Shown here: piece after piece, positions 17,585 through 27,112 of the stretch
Numbering within the stretch: the first letter of the stretch is position 1
How the letters are laid out: every line of letters begins with the position of its first letter
Assembly: GCF_025655475.1 (NCBI RefSeq)
Contig: NZ_JAHTIK010000001.1
Coordinates: 1,513,540-1,577,539, forward strand
Length of the DNA stretch: 64,000 nucleotides
From: Kitasatospora sp. DSM 101779
Lineage (GTDB): Bacteria; Actinomycetota; Actinomycetes; Streptomycetales; Streptomycetaceae
Direction: 5' to 3'
Translations under genes and position numbers: made by a program
The notes under the pieces: model-generated
Seen by the model: only the letters and a program-made list of their open reading frames with translations
Told to the model about the DNA's origin: nothing
Databases searched by the model: none

Positions 17585-17803
17585 GTGTCATGACTCCTTG
17601 GCAACTACCGGTACGGGGAGGGTGCGCCCCGGCATCGACGGGGCCGCCCCGACAGCGGGCCTGGCGGTCCGTCGTCCCGCTGTCCGACGTCCTGTTGCCG
17701 CCGCCCGCGGGAAGGTTGCCGCAGGCGGCGGACTTTCCCCCCGCACTCCGCGGACGACCGCGGCCCGGGGAGTCACGGCGGCCGCGGCCCGGCCGGGGGC
17801 GGG

Positions 17804-20149
17804 TCAGCCGACCGGGTTCCAGCCGTCGGTGCCGGCCAGGTAGGCGCGGGCGGTGTACGTGGCGGCCTGCGCGGCGGTCAACTGCGGACGGTCGGCGGTG
17901 ACGGCGGCCCCGGGGCCGGAGTTGGCGTACTCGGCGAAGCGGGCGGCCCGCCAGGAATACCCGTGCATGTCCGTCCACGGCGCCTGATCCTTCACCGCCG
18001 CGGGCAGCACGGTGTTGCGGACGACGAACTGCCCGACCGCGCTCGGCCCGGTACGCCAGGGCCTGCCGAGGTGGAAGGTGCCGGGCGCGGCGGTGCTGCT
18101 GATCGTGCTGTCGGTGACGAGGATCCCGTACGGCTTCCCGGCGTCGGTGTTGGGCGCGGCGAGGTACCCGTTGCTGCCGCCGGCGGCGGCGCCGCGGTCC
18201 CGCAGGGTGATGTTCACCCGGTCGTAGACGGCGGTGGCGTTGCCGAAGACGAAGTCCACGTCGCCGGCGACGAAGCAGTGGCGGAAGTACTGCCGGTACT
18301 GGCCGGTGGCGGCGGGCGCCCAGTCGAGCACGGTGTCCTGGTGGCCGATGAAGCGGGAGTTCAGGTACTGCTGGCGGTCGCCGCGGGCGGCCAGCGCGAC
18401 GGCCTGGGTGGCGGTGGTGCCGGGGTGGGCGGACCGCTCGAAGGTGTTCTCCACGGTGAGGCCGGTGACGGTGGTGTCGTCGGCCGAGACGGTGAGGGTG
18501 GCGCTGCCCTCGGTGCCGTACGTGCCGCCGCCGGGCTTCGGGGTGCCGGCCGCGTTGTCGTACCCGATGACGACGTCCTCGGCGTTGCCGGTGGCGCCCT
18601 TCAGCGTCAGCCCCTTCTTGGCGGCCGGGACGTTCACCGTCTCGCGGTAGGTGCCGCGCGCGATCAGCACGGTGTCACCCGGCCGGGCCGCGTCCACCGC
18701 GGACTGCACCGTCCGGTGCGCGGCGGAGCCGTCGGCGGCGACCGTCAGGACGCGGCCGGCGGCCGGGGCGCCGGCGCCGTTCTCGGTGAGCACTCCGGCA
18801 CCGGCCTGCTTCGGCAGCCGGTCCGGCACCGCGGTGGCGGGCTCCAGACCGGCGGCGAGGGCGGGCCGCCAGGAGACGGTCGGCCTGATCTTCTCGGAGT
18901 TGACGGCGTTGTACGCGGCGACCAGGTCCACCGCCCTGCCGTCCACCAGGTTGCCGCTGCCCGCGAACGCCCCGGTGCCGTCGCCGCTGAGCAGGTCGGA
19001 GGCCTTCCGGTCCGCGGACAGCCGCCAGTGGTTGTTCTGCGCCACGATCTGCGCGCCGGCCCGGGAGTTGACGCTGTAGCTGTGCGCGTAGCCGTCGAGC
19101 GGCGCCGTGTCGTAGTAGTTGTCGTAGAGGTGGACCTGCCCGACCCGGGCGAGCGGGGCGCGCTGCACGATGCCCTGGAAGACGTTGTGGTGCAGGGTGA
19201 CCCGCAGCCCGGTGTCCCGGTCGCTGCTGCCGATCAGCATCGTCTTGTCGTGGTCGGCGAAGCGGTTGTAGGAGGCGGTCACCAGGTCGGAGCCGTTGGT
19301 GATGTCCAGGGCGCCGTCGTGGACCTGGTACTCGCGGCCGAACCGGGTCGGGTTGGCGGAGTCCGGGTGCGGCGCGTCGGAGAAGGTGTCGTGGTCGATC
19401 CAGACGTGGGTGGCGCCGCGCAGCGAGACGGCGTCGTAGGCCGAGTTCCAGTTGCCGGTCGGACCGTCGGTCGGGTCCCACTGCGGGAAGCAGTCGCGGA
19501 CGTCGGTGAGGGCGAGATTGCGGATGATCACGTTCTGGGCGTTCTTCACCGTCAGGTTGCCGCCGGTGATCCCGGCGCCGGTGCCCGGCACGCCGACGAT
19601 CGTGGTGTGCGAGGGAACGACGAGGACGACACGGGCGGCCTGCCGGGCCTGGGCGGCACGACGGGCGTCCTCCTGGCCGCCGGAGGGCACCTTCGTCCGG
19701 CCCCGGACCGCGGGATCGTAGGCCTTGGCGTACGCGGCGGCCGACCAGCCCGTACCGGCCGCGTAGTCCTCGCAGCGGAGCGCCCTGCCCGCGTCGTCGC
19801 TGTTGGCGTCGATCACGCCCCTGACCCTGATGATCCGGGGCGCGCCCACCGGGCCGGCGGCCAGTGCCCGCGCCAACTCGGCACGGGTGGCGACGGTGAA
19901 GGTGTGCGCGGCGTCCGCGGCACGGCCGCCCGTCGTCCCGGCGCCCTCCGCCGCCCAACCGTCCCGGGCCGGCAGCACGGCGTGGGCGAGGTCGGCGGCC
20001 GACGTCCCGGCCGCGGGCGGACCACCGGTGGACGCACCGGCGTTGAGGGCGAGCGGCACGGCTCCCAGCGCGAGGACGGCCGCCGCACCCGCCCCGACGA
20101 GGGCGAGCCGACGGCGGCCGGCGGGACGGCGGTGCGGGGAAGCGGACAT
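17804..20149 (-). CDS. Secreted bifunctional pectate lyase (PL1)-pectinesterase (CE8)
   Basis: 781 aa from ATG 20149 (CGGAGA upstream). Twin-Arg-rich signal region to about residue 45. PL1 domain about 80-420: VWIDHDTFSDAPH, DGALDITNGSDLVTASYNRF and the RAPLAR segment with the likely catalytic Arg. CE8 pectin methylesterase domain about 465-780: GHQDTVLDW, DVDFVFGNATAVYDR (the two catalytic Asp) and LGRPWR. The esterase removes methyl groups and the lyase cleaves the demethylated polymer, so one polypeptide couples both steps. The PL3 gene follows on the same strand. Confidence 0.9.
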   Translation of the reverse strand: MSASPHRRPAGRRRLALVGAGAAAVLALGAVPLALNAGASTGGPPAAGTSAADLAHAVLPARDGWAAEGAGTTGGRAADAAHTFTVATRAELARALAAGPVGAPRIIRVRGVIDANSDDAGRALRCEDYAAGTGWSAAAYAKAYDPAVRGRTKVPSGGQEDARRAAQARQAARVVLVVPSHTTIVGVPGTGAGITGGNLTVKNAQNVIIRNLALTDVRDCFPQWDPTDGPTGNWNSAYDAVSLRGATHVWIDHDTFSDAPHPDSANPTRFGREYQVHDGALDITNGSDLVTASYNRFADHDKTMLIGSSDRDTGLRVTLHHNVFQGIVQRAPLARVGQVHLYDNYYDTAPLDGYAHSYSVNSRAGAQIVAQNNHWRLSADRKASDLLSGDGTGAFAGSGNLVDGRAVDLVAAYNAVNSEKIRPTVSWRPALAAGLEPATAVPDRLPKQAGAGVLTENGAGAPAAGRVLTVAADGSAAHRTVQSAVDAARPGDTVLIARGTYRETVNVPAAKKGLTLKGATGNAEDVVIGYDNAAGTPKPGGGTYGTEGSATLTVSADDTTVTGLTVENTFERSAHPGTTATQAVALAARGDRQQYLNSRFIGHQDTVLDWAPAATGQYRQYFRHCFVAGDVDFVFGNATAVYDRVNITLRDRGAAAGGSNGYLAAPNTDAGKPYGILVTDSTISSTAAPGTFHLGRPWRTGPSAVGQFVVRNTVLPAAVKDQAPWTDMHGYSWRAARFAEYANSGPGAAVTADRPQLTAAQAATYTARAYLAGTDGWNPVG

Positions 20150-20336
20150 GTCTGTCTCCGAGGGTGAGGCGGTCTGTCTGCCTCTCCGTTGCCGCCGCAC
20201 CGCAGGAGGTTGCCACCGCACCGTGCCGCACGGAACCGCAGGTCGGCGGAGGTCGGCCGCGGTGTCTTTCTTGATCACGAGCCCCGGCCTGTGCGACGGT
20301 GCTCCTTCCGTCACCCGGGAACCGGAGGAGGCAGGC

Positions 20337-20786
20337 GTGGCCGCCAGGAAGATCGTCAACGAGTCGGAGGTCATCCGCTGGTTCGAGGAGGGCCGCACCT
20401 ACGCCTGGATGGTCGAGGAGTACCGCCGCAAGTACGGGATCGAGACCGTCCAGTCGATGTGGGGAAACTTCCGCCGCCGCCGTGGACTCGACCGGCGGCT
20501 CACCCGTGACGACCACCTCATACCGTGGGCCGTCAAGCCCGAGCACCGCTGGGCCTACCCCGTCATCATGCTGCGCACCGAGGCACGCCGCCGGGACGGG
20601 AAGACACTGACCGGGAACGACTCCGACCGCCTCGCCACCTGGCTGCGGATGCTGGACGACGAGAACCGGGTCGTCCACTACGACGCCGGCACCACGGAGG
20701 GCTTCCACTACGTGCAACGCGAGCCCGGTGACCGGGACATCGTCCGGGCCCCGGAACGCCGGACCGGCCGTCCGGCGCGCAGCTAG
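20337..20786 (+). CDS. Phage-immunity-repressor-like DNA-binding protein
   Basis: 149 aa from GTG 20337 (GGAGGAG 7 nt upstream). The N-terminal helix-turn-helix (ESEVIRWFEEGRTYAWMVEEYRRKYGIETVQSMW) is followed by LIPWAVKPEHRWAYPVIMLR and RLATWLRMLDDENRVVHYDAGTTEGFHYVQRE. This layout is what actinophage immunity repressors and their chromosomal relatives show. No other phage genes are nearby, so it is either a domesticated repressor or a lone regulator. The stop codon TAG touches the left arm of the inverted-repeat element at 20786. Confidence 0.55.
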   Translation: MAARKIVNESEVIRWFEEGRTYAWMVEEYRRKYGIETVQSMWGNFRRRRGLDRRLTRDDHLIPWAVKPEHRWAYPVIMLRTEARRRDGKTLTGNDSDRLATWLRMLDDENRVVHYDAGTTEGFHYVQREPGDRDIVRAPERRTGRPARS

Positions 20787-20886
20787 TGCCGCGTCAGGCA
20801 ACCTTCGCCCCGTCGCGACGCCCGGCACCCACTCTCGCCGCACCGGACGCCGCTCCTGGACGGGCAGAGGCTGCCTGACGCGGCAC
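20786..20886. mobile_element. MITE-like element with 15-bp terminal inverted repeats
   Basis: GTGCCGCGTCAGGCA at 20786-20800 is matched perfectly in reverse complement at 20872-20886; one mismatch inwards, 3 further bp pair. The 101-bp element contains no gene. Short length and terminal repeats fit a miniature inverted-repeat transposable element or an insertion-sequence remnant; a clear target duplication was not seen. It could instead act as the terminator of the preceding gene. Confidence 0.55.
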
Positions 20887-21055
20887 CAGCCGGCCGGAAG
20901 CCCCTCCCCGCATCCGGCCGCCATCCGGGACCTTCGGCCCTCCCCCGGCGGGCAAGGATCTGATGGAGTGTCAGCCGCCCTGCCGCCGACCGGGTTTGCG
21001 AGGAGCCCCGACGGCGGCAGGGCACCGTACGCTCCGTACCGCCCAGGAGGCCTCC

Positions 21056-21406
21056 TTGCCCGCTCCAGCACCGCACACCGAGGCCGCGATCGCCTCGGTC
21101 CGCCGCCAGTCCCCCGGCCGCCGCACCGTGGTGGCCCTGCGCGGCGAGCTCGACCTGCACTCGGCCGGCCGCCTGGAGCCGCGGCTGCTGCCGCTGTTGG
21201 AGCGGGGCGGCGGCGAACTGGTGCTCGACCTGGCAGCGGTCACCTTCTGCGACAGCTCCGGCGTCGAGCTCTTCCTGCGCCTGAACGGCCGCTGCGCCGC
21301 GGACGCCTCGGTGGTGCTGCAGGGGATCCCGCGCCAGCCGTCCCGAGTGATCCGGCTGCTGGGCGCGGACCGGGCGCTGCGCTGCGAGTTCGACCTCACC
21401 CCGTAG
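21056..21406 (+). CDS. STAS-domain anti-sigma-factor antagonist
   Basis: 116 aa from TTG 21056, chosen because AGGAGG lies 5 nt upstream and upstream residues look non-coding; an in-frame ATG at 20963 is the alternative. The STAS fold is clear: VALRGELDLHSAGRLEPRL, then LVLDLAAVTFCDSSGVELFLRL, with the phosphorylatable Ser in DSSG, and a C-terminal VIRLLGADRAL. Such proteins bind anti-sigma kinases to release sigma factors. No anti-sigma gene is adjacent. The neighbouring GAF kinase is of the DevS type, not a SpoIIAB type. Confidence 0.82.
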   Translation: MPAPAPHTEAAIASVRRQSPGRRTVVALRGELDLHSAGRLEPRLLPLLERGGGELVLDLAAVTFCDSSGVELFLRLNGRCAADASVVLQGIPRQPSRVIRLLGADRALRCEFDLTP

Positions 21407-21431
21407 CCGAGGCCGGGCGCGGACGGCCCGG

Positions 21432-23180
21432 TCAGCCCAGGACGAGCGGCGCGGACCACACCAGGCGGGTGCCGCCGTCCTGCGGGGCGGACAGTTCGAA
21501 GACCCCGCCGACGCCCCGGGCCCGCTCCGCCAAATTCCGCAGTCCGCTGCGCCGCCCCTGCTCGGGGATGCCCACCCCGTCGTCCTGCACGGTGAGCACG
21601 ACCTGCTTGCCGGTCGCCTGCAGCACCACCTCGACCCGGCCCGCCCCGGCGTGCCGGGCCGCGTTGCTGAGCGCCTCGCCGAGCACGGCCACCACCTCGT
21701 CCGCGAGCCGGAGCGGCACGTCGGTGTCGAGCAGGCCCTCCATGCTGAGCCGCGGAGCGAAACCGAGGGCGGACTGGGCCTCCCCCACCGCGGCGACCAC
21801 CCGGGATCGCAGCCCCTGCCGGGAGTCCTCGCGGGTACGCAGTCCGAAGATGGTCGACCTGATGATCTTGATGGTCTCGTCGAGGTCGGCCACCGCGCGC
21901 AGCACCCGGTCGGAGGCGCCGGAGTGGTCGATGACCCGGGCCGCGCTCTGCAGCGTCATGCCGGTCGCGAACAGCCGCTGAATGGCGAGGTCGTGCAGGT
22001 CGCGGGCGATCCGGTCACGGTCCTCCAGCATCGCCAACTGCTCGGCGTCGCGGCGGCGTTCGGCCAGCTCCAGGGCGAGCGCCGCCTGGTCGGCGAAGCC
22101 CGAGAGCGGGCCGATCTCACGGTCGGTGAAGGCGGGTTCGCCGCTCCGCCGGGCAAGCAGCAGCACGCCCGGAATGTCACCCTCCTGCCGCCCGATCGGA
22201 ACGGCGACGGCCGGCCCGAGGCCGCCGTACCCGGTCGGCCCGACGGCCGGACCGACGGACGGGCCATCAGCGGCTCCGCCGGCCGGCCGGTGGTCGTCCG
22301 CCAGGCCGGTCGTCGTCACCGGGTGACCTCCGGTGACCGCCCGGCCGGGCAGGGAGCCGTCCAGCGGCAGCAGCCGGCCGAGCCGGGCCGCGGTGTCGCC
22401 GCCGAGGGCGAGTTCGACACGCAGCGCCTGGCCGTCGCCGGTCGGGGCCGACATGTCGGCGAGTTCGGCGCCGGTGATGGCCATCGCCCGCTGGGCGATC
22501 AGTTCGACCACATGGGCGCGGGAGGTCCCGGAGAGCAGGCTGCGGGTGATCTCGGCGCTCACGGCCAGCCAGCGCTGCTGGCGCTGCGCCTCCTCGTAGA
22601 GCCGCGCGTTGTCGATGGCGACCCCGGCCGCCACCGCCAGGGTGGAGATGACGGACTCGTCGTCGGCGTCGAAGCCCTCGCCGTTGCGCTTGTCGGTCAG
22701 GTAGAGGTTGCCGAAGACCTCGTCGCGGACCCGGACGGGCACGCCGAGGAAGGTCCGCATCACGGGGTGGTGCGCGGGGCAGCCGTGCGAGGCGGGGTGC
22801 GCGGCGAGGTCCTCCAGCCGGAGCGCCTCGGGCCGGCGGATCAGCTCACCGAGGATGCCCTTGCCCGTCGGGTACGGGCCGATGTCGGCGATCTCGTCCA
22901 CGCCGAGCCCGACGGTCAGGAACTGCGAGAGCGTCTCCCCGTCCGGGCCGATCACGCCGAGTGCCGCGTACTTGGCGTCGACGAGGACGGCGGCCGCCTC
23001 GACGATCCGCCGCAGCACATGGGTGAGGTCGAGCTCGCGGCCGACCGAGAGGACGGCCTCCAGCAGGCTGTGCACCCGGTCCCGGGTGCCGCGGGCGGCG
23101 TCGATCCGGGCCTGCAGTTCCTCCAGCAGCTCGTCCAGCCTCAACTGCGGGATCCGCGGCCTCATCGCGTCCTCGCCCAC
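21432..23180 (-). CDS. DevS/DosT-like GAF-GAF sensor histidine kinase
   Basis: 582 aa, the length of mycobacterial DevS. GTG 23180 has GAGGAG 5 nt upstream; ATG 23165 is an alternative. GAF-A (about 55-200) carries CPAHHPVMRTFLGVPVRVRD with His137/138 where DevS holds its heme ligand, so oxygen/NO/redox sensing is likely. GAF-B spans about 215-375. A HisKA_3 domain has phospho-acceptor His396 in DRIARDLHDLAIQ. The HATPase domain has GEALSNAARHA and VQDDGVGI. No response regulator gene lies in the window, so the partner is elsewhere. Neighbouring USP genes fit a dormancy-type regulon. Confidence 0.88.
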   Translation of the reverse strand: MGEDAMRPRIPQLRLDELLEELQARIDAARGTRDRVHSLLEAVLSVGRELDLTHVLRRIVEAAAVLVDAKYAALGVIGPDGETLSQFLTVGLGVDEIADIGPYPTGKGILGELIRRPEALRLEDLAAHPASHGCPAHHPVMRTFLGVPVRVRDEVFGNLYLTDKRNGEGFDADDESVISTLAVAAGVAIDNARLYEEAQRQQRWLAVSAEITRSLLSGTSRAHVVELIAQRAMAITGAELADMSAPTGDGQALRVELALGGDTAARLGRLLPLDGSLPGRAVTGGHPVTTTGLADDHRPAGGAADGPSVGPAVGPTGYGGLGPAVAVPIGRQEGDIPGVLLLARRSGEPAFTDREIGPLSGFADQAALALELAERRRDAEQLAMLEDRDRIARDLHDLAIQRLFATGMTLQSAARVIDHSGASDRVLRAVADLDETIKIIRSTIFGLRTREDSRQGLRSRVVAAVGEAQSALGFAPRLSMEGLLDTDVPLRLADEVVAVLGEALSNAARHAGAGRVEVVLQATGKQVVLTVQDDGVGIPEQGRRSGLRNLAERARGVGGVFELSAPQDGGTRLVWSAPLVLG

Positions 23181-23419
23181 CGGGTCTCCTCACCCTTCGC
23201 CACCGGAGGATCGATTCTTGCAGAAGCCGCGGGCGCGGATGGGCAGTCCGGCATGCAAGACGCCGGACGGCCCGGTTCCGGCGGAGCACCGGCGGGGTCA
23301 CTTCACGGCGGCGACTGCCGTGTTGAGCAGGACGACGGTGACGCCGGGCCGGCCGTGGGAGCTCCTCGGCGGGCACGGCCGGGGCGCGCGACAGCGCCGC
23401 CGCCGGCGCGGCGCCCCGC

Positions 23420-23938
23420 TCAGCGGACCGCCGCCGGGCGGGCCGGGAGGTGCCAGAGGTTGCGCAGGTGCAGGGCGTCCAGGTCGTGCTGGAGCTGCGG
23501 GCGGGGCACGGCGAGCACGGGACACACCGACCGGCGGACGCAGTGGGCCGCGACGGAGGGCCGCAGGCCGCGGCGGAGGCGGCTGCCACCCGCACCGACC
23601 ACCAGCAGGTCCCCGGGGCGGTCCGCGATGCCGACCAGGGCCCGGCCGGCCTCGCCGCGGACGGTCAGCGGCTCCAGCGGCACACCGGGGTCCGTACCGC
23701 CGAAGGCCTCCTCCAGGGCGGCGGTGAGCCGGGCCGCGGCCGAGTCGCGGACGACGGCCAGCAGCGGCGGGCACGGCGAGCGCCGGTAGCCGATCTCGCC
23801 GCCCGGCGGCTCCCAGGCCAGCACCGGGACGACCGGCACGCCGAGCGGCCGGGCGTCGGCGACCGCCCGGTGCAGGGCGGCCAGGCTGCCCAGCGAGCCG
23901 CTGACCCCGACCACGATCCTGCGCCGACTGCCGTCCAT
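23420..23938 (-). CDS. Universal stress protein
   Basis: 172 aa from ATG 23938 (GGAGGAACGGAC upstream). Single USP domain: starts IVVGVSGSLGSLAALHRAV and ends with the ATP-binding pattern G-2x-G-9x-S in VVGAGGSRLRRGLRPSVAAHC followed by CPVLAVP. Cytosolic nucleotide-binding stress protein. Divergent from a second USP gene across a 267-bp region with an inverted repeat, and just upstream of the DevS-like kinase on the same strand. Confidence 0.88.
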   Translation of the reverse strand: MDGSRRRIVVGVSGSLGSLAALHRAVADARPLGVPVVPVLAWEPPGGEIGYRRSPCPPLLAVVRDSAAARLTAALEEAFGGTDPGVPLEPLTVRGEAGRALVGIADRPGDLLVVGAGGSRLRRGLRPSVAAHCVRRSVCPVLAVPRPQLQHDLDALHLRNLWHLPARPAAVR

Positions 23939-24007
23939 GTCCGTTCCTCCGTCTCGCCGGTGCGTTCCCCCTCAGCAGTACCTGTCGGGAACGGCCGGAA
24001 CGGACGT

Positions 24008-24105
24008 CCTTGACGGCTCCCTGACGCCCGGCGGCCCCATCCCGACGCTCCCCTGACACGCCGGGGCCCCCGCCGCCCGCGCGCGGTGTCAAGGAGCCGT
24101 CAGGG
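24008..24105. promoter_or_regulatory. Inverted repeat in the divergent USP promoter region
   Basis: CCTTGACGGCTCCCTGAC (24008-24025) and GTCAAGGAGCCGTCAGGG (24088-24105) are reverse complements at 16 of 18 positions, 62 bp apart. A partial third copy (GACGCTCCCCTGAC) lies at about 24043-24056. The symmetry around the centre of a divergent promoter suggests a shared regulator acting on both USP genes. Confidence 0.45.
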
Positions 24106-24205
24106 AAGCGACCGCGGGCATCAGGATCGCGTCAACCGCGGGTGCGGCGGGCCGTGGCGGGCGTCCCATGGAGGTGCGGAGGCTGTCGAAGGAGGCGCGT
24201 CGGTC

Positions 24206-24691
24206 ATGGCCGGAGCGGTACGGGTGGTGGTGGGACTGGACGGATCGCCGGAGAGCCTCGCTGCGCTGGAGCGCGCGGTCCGCGAGGCGGCGCGGCGGGA
24301 GGCCGTCCTGGTGGCGGTCTCCACCTGGAGGCCGTCGGAGCACGGTCCCGGGTCCGGCGCGGCGGCGGAGCGTACGGCGCATCGGCGTGTGGACGCCTCC
24401 TTCGCCCGGGTCCTCGGCGGGTACCCGTCCGGGCTGGTGATCCGGCCCGCCGTGGCGCGTGGCGGGCTCGGTCCTGCGCTTGTCGCGGCGGCGGAGCCGG
24501 ACGACCTCATCGTGGTCGGCGACGGCGGCGGCCGCCTCGCCCGGCTGCTGCACGCCTCACCGGCCGCCCACTGCCGGGCACGGGCACGGTGCACGGTCCT
24601 CACGGTGCCGCCGCCCCACCGGGTGTCCGCCCGCGCCCCGGCCTGGGCACCCCCGGCCCGGACACCCCCGACGTGGACTCCGGCGGCCTGA
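24206..24691 (+). CDS. Universal stress protein
   Basis: 161 aa from ATG 24206 (GGAGG 10 nt upstream). USP domain about residues 4-140: VRVVVGLDGSPESLAALERAV and the nucleotide-binding VVGDGGGRLARLLHASPAAHC (G-2x-G-9x-S), then CTVLTVPPPH. A Pro/Ala/Thr-rich tail of about 20 residues follows. Paralogous to the divergent USP at 23420-23938; the two probably respond to the same signal through the shared promoter region. Confidence 0.87.
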   Translation: MAGAVRVVVGLDGSPESLAALERAVREAARREAVLVAVSTWRPSEHGPGSGAAAERTAHRRVDASFARVLGGYPSGLVIRPAVARGGLGPALVAAAEPDDLIVVGDGGGRLARLLHASPAAHCRARARCTVLTVPPPHRVSARAPAWAPPARTPPTWTPAA

Positions 24692-24719
24692 GCCACGGTC
24701 GATGATCGGCGATCGGCGG

Positions 24720-26684
24720 TCAGCCGACGTGGACGTGCGGCCGCCGCGACGGATCCGGTTCGGCCTCGCGGAGCACCTCGCGGGTGACCGGGGCGACCTC
24801 GCCCTGGCCGAACAGGAAGAACCGCAGGAACTGGGCGAACGGATTGCCCTCCGTCCACTCGAAGTAGATGTGCGGCTGCTGCCCGGTCGTGTCCCGGACG
24901 TGCAGCAGCAGGGCGGCGAGCGCGTTCGGCACGCTGGAGTGCTCCAGCGTCAGCACCCGGTACCGGTCGTGCACCACCTCGCCACGCACCTGCAGCTCCG
25001 CCTCGAAGTCGGACGGGTCGCGGATCGTCACCTCGACGAAGACCAGGTCGTCCTCCGCAGGAATGGCATTGTCGGTGCGGATCTGGTGCAGCTTGTCCCG
25101 GTACTCGGCGAGGTCGCGCCGGTGCGGCTCGTTGGCGATGAGCCGGATCTCCCGGTGCGTGCCGTCGCGGACGAACCGCTCGGCGAACGTGTCCATCACG
25201 ACGTCGGTGACGCGCAGTTCGAAGGCGCGGGCGAGCCGGGAGGCGAGCGAGATCAGCACGATCGCCGCGATGAAGCAGGCACCGATCTTCACGCCGTCGG
25301 GCCGCTCGGCGATGTTCGCGCCCGTGGTGTAGAGGAAGACCGCGGCGATCACCGCGAACCCGATCGACCAGCGGCGCTCGCCGGCCTTCCGGGCCGCGAT
25401 GGTGACGGCCACGGCGGCCGAGCTGATCAGCACGAGGACGCCCGTCGCGTACGCGCCGCCCTGCTTGTCGACACTCGCGTCGAAGATCCAGGTGACCAGG
25501 AAGGCCACCGCGGTCAGCACCAGGACGGTCGGACGGACGGCGCGCGCCCAGTGCGGGGCCATGCCGTAGCGCGGCAGGTAGCGCGGCATCAGATTGAGCA
25601 GACCGGCCATCGCGGAGGCCCCGGCGAACCACAGGATGGCGATGGTGGAGATGTCGTAGACCGTCCCGAAGCCGGTGCCGAGGTACTCGTGGGCCAGGTA
25701 GGCGAGGGCGCGGCCGTTGGCCGCGCCCCCCGGCTCGAAGGCAGGGGCGGGGATCAGCAGGGTGGTGATGAAGCTACTGGTGATCAGGAAGACGCTCATG
25801 ATCAGGGCGGCCGTGGTGAGCAGCTTGCGGGCGCCCCTGATCCGGCCGACCGGCTCCTGCTCGGTGTCGCCCGGGTCGCCCTTGATGTGCGGCATCACGG
25901 CGACACCGGTCTCGAAGCCGGACAGGCCGAGGGCGAGCTTGGGGAAGACGATCAGCGAGACGCCGATCATCGCGACCACGTTGCCGTGCTCCGCGGTCAG
26001 CGCATGCGTCCAGTCGGTGATCAGATCGGGATCGGAGAGCACCTCCACCAGGCCGGTCGCGACCACCACCACGTTCAGCGCCAGATAGATGGCGACCAGG
26101 AAGACCGCGACCCCGATCGCCTCGCTGAACCCCTTGAGGAAGACGCCGCCGAGCAGCGCGATCAGCAGCAGGGTGATCAGCACCTCGCGGCCCTGCAGAC
26201 TGCCGGTCAGGTGCGGGTTCTCCACCAGGTGGGCGGTGGCGTCGGCCGCGGACAGGGTGATGGTGATGAGGAAGTCGGTGGCGGCGAAGCCCAGCAGCGC
26301 CAGAACGAACAGCTTGCCCTGCCAGAAGCTCAGCAGCCGTTCCAGCATGGCGATCGAGCCCTCGCCGTGCGGACTCTCCTTCGCCACTCGGCGGTACACC
26401 GGCAGTGCCCCGCACAGGGTGACGAGGACGAGCACGATGGTGGCCAGCGGCGAGACCACGCCGGCCGCGAGGGCCGCGATGCCCGGCTGGTAGCCCAGGG
26501 TCGAGAAGTAGTCCAGACCGGTCAGGCACATGACGCGCCACCAGCGCTGCCCGTGTTCCTCGGGCAGTTCGGCGTGCGGGCCGGGGTGCTGTTTGGCGGT
26601 GTCCGCCATGCCTTCGAGCATCCAGGCCCGGAACCGCGCACGCCTGGACGGCGCCGCGCCCTGGCCCGACGGAACTGAGACCAC
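24720..26684 (-). CDS. APC-superfamily transporter, KimA/YdaO-like
   Basis: 654 aa from GTG 26684, chosen because GGGAG lies 7 nt upstream; ATGs at 26621 and 26609 are alternatives. About 11-12 membrane helices span residues 45-490, beginning [26 protein letters not shown], where the unwound first helix of APC carriers is expected. A cytosolic domain of about 150 residues follows ([26 protein letters not shown]...). This layout matches the KimA/YdaO branch, known for potassium import in Bacillus; potassium or amino acids are the likely substrates. A remnant of another potassium transporter (kup) lies just beyond. Confidence 0.75.
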   Translation of the reverse strand: MVSVPSGQGAAPSRRARFRAWMLEGMADTAKQHPGPHAELPEEHGQRWWRVMCLTGLDYFSTLGYQPGIAALAAGVVSPLATIVLVLVTLCGALPVYRRVAKESPHGEGSIAMLERLLSFWQGKLFVLALLGFAATDFLITITLSAADATAHLVENPHLTGSLQGREVLITLLLIALLGGVFLKGFSEAIGVAVFLVAIYLALNVVVVATGLVEVLSDPDLITDWTHALTAEHGNVVAMIGVSLIVFPKLALGLSGFETGVAVMPHIKGDPGDTEQEPVGRIRGARKLLTTAALIMSVFLITSSFITTLLIPAPAFEPGGAANGRALAYLAHEYLGTGFGTVYDISTIAILWFAGASAMAGLLNLMPRYLPRYGMAPHWARAVRPTVLVLTAVAFLVTWIFDASVDKQGGAYATGVLVLISSAAVAVTIAARKAGERRWSIGFAVIAAVFLYTTGANIAERPDGVKIGACFIAAIVLISLASRLARAFELRVTDVVMDTFAERFVRDGTHREIRLIANEPHRRDLAEYRDKLHQIRTDNAIPAEDDLVFVEVTIRDPSDFEAELQVRGEVVHDRYRVLTLEHSSVPNALAALLLHVRDTTGQQPHIYFEWTEGNPFAQFLRFFLFGQGEVAPVTREVLREAEPDPSRRPHVHVG

Positions 26685-26915
26685 CGTTGCACTCCCGTCA
26701 GCACAAGGGCACCGGGCCGGCCCGGCGGAGGACCACGCCAGCGTAAGTGACCTCCTCCCCCGCACCCGGGAGGCCGCCCCGCCCCGTCACCCGCCGCCCG
26801 TCACCCGCCCCCCGATCGGCGGGCGGCACCGGCAGGATCCGCGGCACACCCCCGGCGGGTCGGTGCTCGCGACCCCGCGGCCCGAGCGGAAGGGGGATCC
26901 CGGGGGCTGCAGCTC

Positions 26916-26953
26916 GTGGTACCGCCCTCTCGGCGCCGAGAGGGCGGTACCAC
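26916..26953. repeat. Perfect 38-bp palindrome
   Basis: The 19-bp half ending in GCCCTCTCGGC is followed directly by its exact reverse complement, with no loop; both ends carry GGTACC. It lies in a 428-bp stretch (26685-27112) without a gene, between the transporter start and the kup remnant. It could be a bidirectional terminator, a cruciform or a recombination site. Confidence 0.85.
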
Positions 26954-27112
26954 CCGACACGGGTGGTGTGGAGCGGACGGTCACCCCGGCGGACCCGCTG
27001 GCCCGTTCTGCCGCCCCAGGCCAGTTATTCATACGATCACATCTACCGGTCTGGAGAGGCCGCCCCGAGCGATGCCGACGCGCGCTCGGCCGGCACGGCG
27101 GGGCCACCCGGG

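Noticed and set aside
20337..20886. Prophage
   Set aside because: Only one repressor-like gene and one short repeat element; no integrase, structural or lysis genes and no attachment-site duplication.
26685..27112. A protein gene in the gap before the transporter
   Set aside because: Open frames here lack ribosome-binding sites and coding bias, and all cross the 38-bp palindrome.
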